In this document: positions 1 through 4,974 of the stretch, piece after piece
How positions within the stretch are numbered: the stretch's first letter is position 1
Layout: each line of letters opens with the position of its first letter
Assembly (NCBI GenBank): GCA_026388865.1
Contig: JAPLIX010000110.1
Location: 1 to 8,318 of the forward strand
Direction of reading: 5' to 3'
Source of the DNA: Pseudomonadota bacterium
GTDB taxonomy: Bacteria; Desulfobacterota; WTBG01; CAIYCZ01
Length of the DNA: 8,318 nucleotides
The notes under the pieces: model-generated
The model's database searches: none
What the model saw: only the letters and a program-made list of their open reading frames with translations
Told to the model about the DNA's origin: nothing
Translations under genes and position numbers: made by a program

Positions 1-410
1 ACCGGCGCAACAGCCCAGAATTCAAGCGACGCAAATACGTACTGCGTCTGGCAGCCGGGCACAGCTGGATCAACGGCAGTCACCAGCTTCTGCACATCGT
101 CCAGGATCATTTGCTTGATGTCCGCTGCCGGCATAACGCCGTTTGCCTCCTCAAGAAGCAGGGATACTGCCCCATCATTACTCTCTAACAAGTCTAAAAG
201 CTCTTGTGCCGATTGCTGCACAGCCTGCGCATTAAGTGCCTGAATTTTTCTCAATGCCGGCATCTTAAACGGGGAATTTGCAATAAGCTTCTCAATAAGC
301 TTTTTCTCATCCAGAACCGGCTTTTTAGTTCCCGGTGCAGCCAAGGCCGTGCTGAAAGGGATTAACACCATTAATAATGAAATATAGGTTGCGATACATT
401 TTTTAAACAT
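1..410 (-). CDS. Exported protein of unknown function (3' end beyond window)
   Basis: I do not recognise this protein. Reading leftwards from the ATG at 410-408, 136 codons are visible and the frame stays open to the window edge, so the C terminus is missing. Residues 1-24 form a clear Sec signal peptide: basic start (MFKK), hydrophobic core, and an A-x-A type cleavage site around STALA|AP. The mature part to about residue 112 is rich in Leu, Glu, Lys and Gln and should be largely alpha-helical. A segment with a single Cys (about residue 120) and aromatic residues follows. Upstream of the ATG the minus strand reads AAAGGAAAG about six bases away, a good ribosome binding site that supports this start. 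The inverted-repeat element at 441-580 lies immediately upstream, and its near end carries a TTGACT hexamer pointing toward this gene. Likely periplasmic or secreted; function unknown. Confidence 0.75.
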   Translation of the reverse strand, partial: MFKKCIATYISLLMVLIPFSTALAAPGTKKPVLDEKKLIEKLIANSPFKMPALRKIQALNAQAVQQSAQELLDLLESNDGAVSLLLEEANGVMPAADIKQMILDDVQKLVTAVDPAVPGCQTQYVFASLEFWAVAP

Positions 411-859
411 GGTTCTTTCCTTTCGATCAATAAGATTGATGACGTCGTAAAAAGTCAAGAAACGAACAACTTGTCATTGCGAGCGAAGCGCGGCAATCTC
501 ACAACTTTCTGAAACTCCATGGGATTGCTTCGTCGTTTCACTCCTCGCAATGACAGCAAGGGACTTTTTGCGACTTTGTCAAGATTTACCCTCAAGGATT
601 TTATTATGTCTAATGGCACAATAAAGCCGGCTTCTCAGCATACCTCCTTTCAATCTCTATTGCTTCCATTTATCAGTATTGTTATACCCATGGAAAAGCC
701 TGTTTTATGACTTTCTACTATATCATGAGATTGGCTGTTGTTCAATTATTTTAAAGCATTATTTTAAAGTCAGTTTCACGGAGCACCGGATATGCTGCTT
801 GCCGGCATCAGTGGCAGCGCTGACGCGCGGGCACTGGTAAGAAGGCTGACCGCGGCAGG
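411..859. other. Intergenic region with repeat and a possible gene-tail remnant
   Basis: Apart from the inverted-repeat element at 441-580, I see no gene. Positions 585-770 are AT-rich with no coding signal. At about 775 the composition switches abruptly to GC-rich, and a plus-strand frame from 768 to the TAA at 861-863 encodes a plausible protein tail (about 31 codons, with DMLLAGISGSADARALVRRL near its end). It has no ribosome binding site and a stop codon (TAA 765-767) just upstream, so if it was ever coding it is a 3' remnant. Its stop overlaps the stop of the converging hydrolase tail at 860-862. I cannot assign a family to the remnant. Confidence 0.4.
441..580. repeat. MITE-like inverted-repeat element
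   Basis: A nested inverted repeat of about 140 bp. The outer arms are GACGTCGTAAAAAGTC (441-456) and GACTTTTTGCGACTTTGTC (562-580), which match as reverse complements apart from a 3-base gap and one mismatch. The inner arms are 472-500 (starts TGTCATTGCGAGCGAAGCG) and 521-554 (ends CTCCTCGCAATGACA), also largely complementary. No transposase is present, so this is a non-autonomous or palindromic repeat. Sequences of this kind (TCATTGCGAG...CTCGCAATGA) are familiar as high-copy intergenic repeats in several anaerobe genomes; copy number cannot be judged here. Transcribed on either strand it would form a long hairpin. An open frame at 519-710 that starts inside it is not a credible gene. Confidence 0.75.
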
Positions 860-1150
860 TTAATCCTTTGCCCCCGTCAGATACCTGTTCACATCCTCAA
901 TCCACTTCCATTCTGTTCCCTCACCGCTTTCGGTCACCACGGTAAAGTCAAGCTGCGCGGGATGCTTGGCATCGATGACCAGGGTGCTCGTTGACGGCCG
1001 CAGTACGGGAAGCAGATGGGGAAAGTCCGAGGCTGAGATGCTTATGCGCACCCGGTGCCCGGCCCTAAACACGCAGTCCATGGGCCAGAGCTCAATCACA
1101 TACGGGTAAAGCTCTCTGGCTTTTATGGGCCCGGGGTTTTTATCAGGCAT
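860..1150 (-). pseudogene. C-terminal tail of the CocE/S15 hydrolase, out of frame (-1)
   Basis: This 96-codon frame encodes the end of the beta-sandwich (X-Pro dipeptidyl-peptidase C-terminal) domain of the hydrolase directly upstream. The segment YVIELWPMDCVFRAGHRVRI followed by SISASDFPH is the family signature: a 'lWP...vF..GHR.R..ISs.dFP' stretch that normally follows the 'G.L.A.HR' segment seen at residues 578-585 of the upstream frame. It overlaps the upstream frame by 28 bp (1123-1150) and is reached by a -1 shift. The ATG at 1150 has no good ribosome binding site and a free-standing 96-aa domain tail would not be functional alone, so this is best read as the detached end of one gene. 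The cause may be a base loss or gain in the genome, a sequencing error, or, less likely, recoding. Confidence 0.8.
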
Positions 1151-2931
1151 GTCATAGATTCATCCGGGTCATAGGGCCGGTGCCAGGCACTGAGCCATCC
1201 GGAGGTGATGTTCTTTGCCCGGCCTTCAGGAAACACATCGTTTACTTCTATCACCCACTGCACATCCTCCCGGTCCATGAGATCAAGAAGGAGGTTGGTA
1301 TCGACATTGAATATTTTTTTTATCAGCCCGATGGTCTTCTGCACCGCCTCCTGCTTGAGCGGCCGGTCAAAGGCGGTGCGCGCCCAGAAGGAGAGCAGCA
1401 GCGGGCCTGCTATTTCAAGATCCTGCTGCAGGGGCTCGGTGGTGAAGGTCAGAACGCCGACTTCATCCTGCCTCTCATCTATGAGGGCATCCTGCCAGGT
1501 GGTGGACATGCGGCCGCCCCATCTCACCTGCGAGCGTGATGTTTTGCCGTGAAGTTGGTCAGGATTATGAATCAGCACGGGCGTGCCTTCGCCTGCATCA
1601 AGACCCGAGACATTGTCGGTCAGTGAATAATTAAACTCCCTGTTTATGACCGAAAACCAGTCGCCGCGAATTGCGGAAGGCTTCTGCCTGGTGAGGAATA
1701 ACGTCTGGTTCCTGACGCGCGCGGCAGGAAGCGGCCAGGACTTTTCCGCGCGCCACTTCTCGGCTCCCATCACGTACAGCAGCACCGGAAACTCTGCCAT
1801 GAACGGGTCGGCAACCCCTTTTATCTTCCAGTCAAACCAGCGCGCCTGAATGCTGCCTTCCATGAAGCCGTCGATGCCGCTCCAGAGCGCGCCGTCTTCA
1901 TGATACCACTGGCCGACCAGAAGCGACTTGTCTGCTGCCGCGTGACGGGAAAGCCCGAAGCTGTAGTTGTTGAGCGTGCCGCGCAGGAAAAGGTCAAACC
2001 AGCCGCTGGCAAGAAAAACCGGGAGCTTTTCCGGTATAACAAAATCCCCCTGCAGAAAATCCCAGCCTGGTTCCGGCTTCAGCGGCCAGTAGATCATGGG
2101 TGAGCGCAGGTCGTAAAACGTGCCGTCTGCAGCATGGCCGTAATCCATGATCCAGCCAAAATTCGTTGCTATCTGCTCGCGGTGGCTCTGCTCAATGGCT
2201 GCTGCTTCTTCAAGCACGTCCTCATCCGGAAACAGCCCCGCGTCTTCAAGCAGCAGCGGGGTCTTGAGCGCGCCCATGTCAATCCCGAATATCCATAGCG
2301 GTATAAACCCGAGATCAAGATTTCCGCCCTGCATGACAATGTCCCGGTACGCATCGCTCAATGCTTCTATGGGCATGCTTGCTTTCAGGTGCAGCGGCTC
2401 GCCGCTCTCATCCCGTGCGACCCGTCCGGCTGCAAGCAGCTGTATGATGGCGCAATAGGACGGGCCGATCATGCCGACCCTGCCGTCAGACCAGCTCTGA
2501 AGAGGAATCCACTCATCGATAATGTGAACAATATCATTCTGCTCAACCGGGTCAAATGATACCCACTGGCCCGCGGATGACCCGGTGCCGCGGATGTCAA
2601 CCACCATGACCGTGTATTCATGGCTGAGGAGGTTTTCAACATAGGGCAGAAAATTTTCCCTGCGGTACGGCGTGGCAAGAAGTATTACCGGAAGCTTTTT
2701 ATCCGGGACAGGACGGATAATGGTAGCCCACAGATCAACTGCGGGTGCGCCGTTAAACCCCGGAACCGGTACACGCACGTTCAGGTCCAGCACATAATCG
2801 GTGAGCCCCAGCCCTGCAAGCCGCTTCCGTATTCCGCGCTCGACGCCGGAAGAAAGGTTAAGCGCAGACGCAGGGGCAGCAGTCGCTCCCGCAAGTATGA
2901 TGAATGCTATATAACGAATGATTGTGCGCAT
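1123..2931 (-). CDS. Exported CocE/NonD-type alpha/beta hydrolase, S15 family, C-terminally frameshifted
   Basis: The 602-residue frame encodes a serine hydrolase of the CocE/X-Pro dipeptidyl-peptidase (S15) group, whose members are esterases, acylases or peptidases. Residues 1-23 are a signal peptide (MRTIIRY, hydrophobic core, APASA), so it acts outside the cytoplasm. The alpha/beta-hydrolase domain spans about 45-375: the 'TPYRR' loop at 87-91, the oxyanion-region 'VDIRGTGSSAG' at 111-121, nucleophile Ser158 in GPSYC, Asp313 in GWFD and His344 in QWYH, giving an intact catalytic triad. The beta-sandwich domain starts about 405, contains a roughly 30-residue Lys/Leu-rich insertion (about 522-553), and reaches the conserved SGWLSAWHR at 577-585. 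The frame then ends at a TAA (1125-1123) while the rest of the domain continues in the -1 frame (860-1150). An in-frame TAA two codons upstream makes ATG 2931 the earliest start; no clear ribosome binding site precedes it, and an inverted-repeat element begins about 50 bp upstream. The substrate cannot be inferred. Confidence 0.88.
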   Translation of the reverse strand: MRTIIRYIAFIILAGATAAPASALNLSSGVERGIRKRLAGLGLTDYVLDLNVRVPVPGFNGAPAVDLWATIIRPVPDKKLPVILLATPYRRENFLPYVENLLSHEYTVMVVDIRGTGSSAGQWVSFDPVEQNDIVHIIDEWIPLQSWSDGRVGMIGPSYCAIIQLLAAGRVARDESGEPLHLKASMPIEALSDAYRDIVMQGGNLDLGFIPLWIFGIDMGALKTPLLLEDAGLFPDEDVLEEAAAIEQSHREQIATNFGWIMDYGHAADGTFYDLRSPMIYWPLKPEPGWDFLQGDFVIPEKLPVFLASGWFDLFLRGTLNNYSFGLSRHAAADKSLLVGQWYHEDGALWSGIDGFMEGSIQARWFDWKIKGVADPFMAEFPVLLYVMGAEKWRAEKSWPLPAARVRNQTLFLTRQKPSAIRGDWFSVINREFNYSLTDNVSGLDAGEGTPVLIHNPDQLHGKTSRSQVRWGGRMSTTWQDALIDERQDEVGVLTFTTEPLQQDLEIAGPLLLSFWARTAFDRPLKQEAVQKTIGLIKKIFNVDTNLLLDLMDREDVQWVIEVNDVFPEGRAKNITSGWLSAWHRPYDPDESMTCLIKTPGP

Positions 2932-2980
2932 AGTTTATGAACACAGCCGGTCTGATGAATAATGCGGGATGGTTATGGTC

Positions 2981-3128
2981 GGTTGTTGAAAAAGTCGTTT
3001 TCTCCCAGGCTGGTCAAAAACATCCAGATGCAAGGCGCGCGAAATCAAGAGGAATGAGGCGTACTGTACCGTACGTCGCAATGACGAAGGATGAGCGCAA
3101 CGAAGCAGATGGGTGTTTTTCAACAGCC
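2981..3128. repeat. MITE-like inverted-repeat element
   Basis: About 148 bp bounded by terminal inverted repeats GGTTGTTGAAAAA (2981-2993) and TTTTTCAACAGCC (3116-3128), with one mismatch. A second pair of imperfect arms lies inside: AAAAACATCCAGATG near 3016-3030 and the region 3095-3120 ending GATGGGTGTTTTT. The centre has a short near-palindrome around GTACTGTACCGTAC (3061-3074). No transposase is encoded. This type (TTGTTGAAAAA...CATCCAGATGCAAGGCGCGC...TTTTTCAACAGCC) is a common dispersed intergenic repeat in Geobacter-like and Nitrospirota-like genomes, as far as I recall. It shares the 9-mer CGCAATGAC with the element at 441-580, though their ends differ. It sits between two minus-strand genes and may separate the hydrolase from its original promoter. 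Open frames on both strands here (2935-3140) are repeat artefacts. Confidence 0.75.
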
Positions 3129-3170
3129 TGTAAGTATTAATTGATACGTGGGCATATCAACAAAGAACAA

Positions 3171-3198
3171 GCCGCCTGCCTTTTGTGAGGCAGGCGGC
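3171..3198 (-). terminator. Hairpin terminator after the PPOX-fold gene
   Basis: A perfect 10-bp stem, GCCGCCTGCC (3171-3180) with GGCAGGCGGC (3189-3198), encloses an 8-base loop. It lies 14 bp past the stop codon (3213) of the minus-strand flavoprotein gene. On the minus strand the stem is followed by a moderately T-rich run (TTGTTCTTTGTTG), as expected for a rho-independent terminator. On the plus strand no T run follows, so it should act on the minus strand. Confidence 0.75.
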
Positions 3199-3212
3199 AT
3201 AATGCATAACTG

Positions 3213-3635
3213 CTATTCAACCACTTCCTGCTTGTGGGTGGGAAAATCAAGCAGGATGACTTTTTTCGGCACGACCTTTATGAGCACATAGGCCGGGTCT
3301 GTGGGCCCGGTCTTCCAGAAGGCCGACCACTTCTCTTTCCAGTATTGTTTTCGTATCGCATCATCGGTCACAATCTCAGCCTTACCCAGGGCATTTATGC
3401 TGCTGTGGTCAGTTGGGCGGTACACGAACACGCTGGCATTGGGGTTTTTCTTTATCTCTTTCACCTTGTTTGACTGGACACCGGTGGCAAACCAGAACAC
3501 CAGGTCTTCCTTCAGCGTGATGTTCTCCATCATCCGGCCTTTGGGAATCCCGTTCTCGTCAATGGTGATAAGATTTGAGTACTGATAGGTTGCAAAAAAC
3601 TCCACAATCTTCTTTCGCAGTTCATCCTGAGCCAT
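3213..3635 (-). CDS. Pyridoxamine 5'-phosphate oxidase-fold flavoprotein
   Basis: A 140-aa single-domain protein of the PPOX-like split-barrel superfamily, close in pattern to the short 'general stress protein 26' type that binds FMN or a related flavin/deazaflavin. The first beta hairpin (YSNLITIDENGIPKGRMME, about 19-37) has the usual '.dG.P..r.m' flavin-contact strand. The next strand and helix read LVFWFATGVQSNKVKEIKKN (45-64) followed by PNASVFVYRP, a hallmark of the group. A GKAEIV strand (84-89) and the C-terminal segment YVLIKVVPKKVILLDF (116-131) complete the barrel. The length is normal for the family. The start is well supported by a perfect AAGGAGG seven bases upstream. It is a cytosolic, probably dimeric redox protein; the electron donor and substrate are unknown. 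It is monocistronic, ending at the hairpin terminator at 3171-3198. Confidence 0.87.
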   Translation of the reverse strand: MAQDELRKKIVEFFATYQYSNLITIDENGIPKGRMMENITLKEDLVFWFATGVQSNKVKEIKKNPNASVFVYRPTDHSSINALGKAEIVTDDAIRKQYWKEKWSAFWKTGPTDPAYVLIKVVPKKVILLDFPTHKQEVVE

Positions 3636-3642
3636 ACATTAA

Positions 3643-3649
3643 CCTCCTT
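3643..3649 (-). promoter_or_regulatory. Strong ribosome binding site of the PPOX-fold gene
   Basis: The minus strand reads AAGGAGG at 3649-3643, then seven bases, then ATG at 3635. It is a full anti-Shine-Dalgarno match and fixes the start. It is by far the strongest ribosome binding site in the window and suggests efficient translation. Confidence 0.8.
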
Positions 3650-3741
3650 GTTGTTGAAAATCCTGAATTCGAAACATTAAACCCTAAACAATGCTGAAAA
3701 AGCAAACAGAGCAATTTCTGTTTAAAATTTTCTGGCACCCC

Positions 3742-3787
3742 GGTGAAATGAAAAGCTGTTCTGCCGTTTCACCTTTCACTTTTCACC
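3742..3787. repeat. Heptamer array TTTCACC/TTTCACT with an inverted copy
   Basis: Three heptamers lie head to tail: TTTCACC (3767-3773), TTTCACT (3774-3780) and TTTCACC (3781-3787). An inverted copy, GGTGAAA, is at 3742-3748. The set lies 110-150 bp upstream of the minus-strand PPOX-fold gene. It could be a regulator binding site or simply slippage-generated low-complexity sequence; nothing decides between them here. Confidence 0.3.
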
Positions 3788-3857
3788 TTATTATTTAAAC
3801 CTTACCACAACTAAGAAAGAAAATTAAGCAAAATTACTGTGCATGGAGCCCCTGAAG

Positions 3858-3895
3858 TACCAAGGGCAGCGGCATTTTAAGACCACTGCCCGGTA
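3858..3895 (-). repeat. Stable hairpin of unknown role
   Basis: On the minus strand TACC plus GGGCAGTGG pairs with CCGCTGCCC, a 2-base bulge (TT), then GGTA, closing a 10-base loop (TCTTAAAATG). The inner 9-bp stem is complete if one T.G wobble is allowed. On the plus strand the same position is a C.A mismatch, so RNA made from the minus strand folds better. There is no T run after it, so it does not look like a rho-independent terminator. It is about 225 bp upstream of the PPOX-fold gene. I could not match it to a riboswitch or tRNA. Confidence 0.4.
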
Positions 3896-4125
3896 ACCTG
3901 TAATCTATGTATTCAGATTAAACAATATAATGATAGGATAATGTCAATACTTTATTACGATTGCCTGACCCTCTGTGTTCTCCCTTTATAATTAAACGTA
4001 AATAAGAAAAATTTATTGGACATCTGGAAGAAAAACTGAGTAAGATATTGAAACGCAAAAAGATGGGAGACCAAAGAAGCAGAAAAACTAGTAGGATGTT
4101 TTCAGATTTTCCCAGAATAACTTGT

Positions 4126-4148
4126 TGGCCAGAAGAAAATTGCGGCCA
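4126..4148. promoter_or_regulatory. Inverted repeat TGGCC/GGCCA over the -35 region
   Basis: TGGCC (4126-4130) and GGCCA (4144-4148) form a 5-bp inverted repeat separated by 13 bases, with the right arm overlapping the proposed -35 box at 4140-4145. The placement would suit an operator for the restriction-modification promoter. No regulator (C protein) gene is present in the window and the repeat is short, so this is tentative. Confidence 0.2.
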
Positions 4149-4168
4149 CATTCACGATTTGATATGAT
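4140..4168 (+). promoter_or_regulatory. Sigma70-type promoter for the restriction-modification operon
   Basis: TTGCGG (4140-4145) and TATGAT (4163-4168) are separated by exactly 17 bp. The -10 box matches the consensus at five of six positions, the -35 box at three. Transcription should begin about 4174-4178, which is at or next to the ATG at 4178. The nuclease mRNA would therefore be leaderless or nearly so, in line with the absence of any Shine-Dalgarno sequence before that ATG. Confidence 0.5.
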
Positions 4169-4177
4169 TGGACGTTA

Positions 4178-4966
4178 ATGAAACCGACAAAAGTTTATGA
4201 CGTATTCAGACAGACAACCGAGGCCATTCTTGGTGGCGAGCTCATCCGCCAAGTCAGCAAGACCGATAAGGAATTCCACTTCCAGAATTGGTTCGAAGCC
4301 CGCCTTGCGGCTATCAACGTGCACTACGATAAAGGCGGAAGAAATTCTTACCCAGATTTCGCGCTCGTGGAGTTTACCGAAGGCTATGAGATTAAGGGCC
4401 TTGCGTGGCCTGGCCGAGAATCATCATATGATTGCAACAGCCAAGTCCCAACGGGTTTCCATAACGGACGAGATATATACTACGTGTTTGGGCGGTATCC
4501 ACCCGCAGATGAGGCGGGAGACGAGTACCCCGTAATCGACATCGTTCTCTGTCATGGCGACTTTCTCAACGCCGATCACGAATATCGACACAAGAACAAG
4601 AGCGTGAAGGGCTTCGGCAGCTATGGCGATATTATGATTCGGGATCGCAAGATGTACGTTGCCCCCACACCTTACGCAATTGCCGACGGATTTACAGGAG
4701 CGCGGACACTTGTAATTCCCGCCGAATGGGATCCACCGCCGAATATGCAGATCGTCGGAAGACTTGACCGAAGAGAAGCCCCGAATGTTGTGGTGGGCTA
4801 TGCCTTTGATCTTAAATCAAACGTCATTACGCCCACTGCTATTGCAAACCCCTCTTCGGGCAAGGTTCATTCATTTATCGCTTATCGGCTTGAGGGGGAT
4901 TCCGTAAATCCCGTCACCATCAAAGCTCATGCGCCAGTCATCACCACAGATGATGGCGAACAATAG
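4178..4966 (+). CDS. Probable type II restriction endonuclease (PD-ExK nuclease-like)
   Basis: A 262-aa protein with no recognised specific family name, placed 8 bp before a DNA methyltransferase gene. A PD-(D/E)xK-type active site is visible: P59-D60, then E71-I-K73 (SYPDFALVEFTEGYEIKGL), preceded by an acidic helix (FQNWFEARL, Glu40) as in many restriction enzymes. The middle (about 99-170) carries distinctive blocks, such as RDIYYVFGRYP, IDIVLCHGDFLNAD and GSYGDIMIRDRKMYVAPTP. The last third is beta-rich (VVGYAFDLKSN) and might carry DNA-recognition or dimer contacts. Length fits a simple orthodox type II enzyme. The role, cutting unmodified DNA at a site protected by the neighbouring methylase, is inferred from motif and context; the site is unknown. 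No ribosome binding site precedes ATG 4178; the promoter at 4140-4168 predicts a leaderless transcript. It could also be a methylation-linked nuclease of another defence type. Confidence 0.72.
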   Translation: MKPTKVYDVFRQTTEAILGGELIRQVSKTDKEFHFQNWFEARLAAINVHYDKGGRNSYPDFALVEFTEGYEIKGLAWPGRESSYDCNSQVPTGFHNGRDIYYVFGRYPPADEAGDEYPVIDIVLCHGDFLNADHEYRHKNKSVKGFGSYGDIMIRDRKMYVAPTPYAIADGFTGARTLVIPAEWDPPPNMQIVGRLDRREAPNVVVGYAFDLKSNVITPTAIANPSSGKVHSFIAYRLEGDSVNPVTIKAHAPVITTDDGEQ

Positions 4967-4974
4967 GCGGCGTC

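Larger units (their letters stand above)
3651..4139. other. AT-rich intergenic region without a convincing gene
   Basis: About 490 bp. It contains a heptamer array (3742-3787) and a hairpin (3858-3895), described separately. A minus-strand frame at 3918-4151 (77 codons) has no ribosome binding site, is a mixture of Leu/Ser/Phe typical of AT-rich noncoding sequence, and matches no family I know. I see no tRNA or rRNA, and no remnant of the HEPN gene that is truncated on the other side of the restriction-modification unit. Confidence 0.6.

Noticed and set aside
519..710. 63-codon plus-strand frame
   Set aside because: It begins inside the inverted-repeat element, has no ribosome binding site, and runs into AT-rich noncoding sequence.
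3171..3198. Hairpin as the left end of a CRISPR or another mobile repeat
   Set aside because: It is single-copy in the window and its position after a stop codon with a T-rich run explains it as a terminator.
3858..3895. tRNA-like anticodon arm (TTAAAA in the loop)
   Set aside because: No acceptor stem, D arm or T arm can be built around it, and the stem is longer than an anticodon stem.
3840..3905. Possible cyclic-di-GMP riboswitch on the minus strand because of GGTTACCGGGCAG
   Set aside because: The conserved first-helix and tetraloop-receptor parts are missing and the downstream gene is over 200 bp away.
3918..4151. 77-codon minus-strand frame rich in Leu, Phe and Ser
   Set aside because: No ribosome binding site, no recognisable domain, no convincing membrane-protein pattern, and it overlaps the promoter of the plus-strand operon.
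4100..4180. Missing C-terminal half of the HEPN gene at the left flank of the restriction-modification unit
   Set aside because: All minus-strand frames here lack the HEPN Arg-x4-6-His motif or any helical pattern like it.
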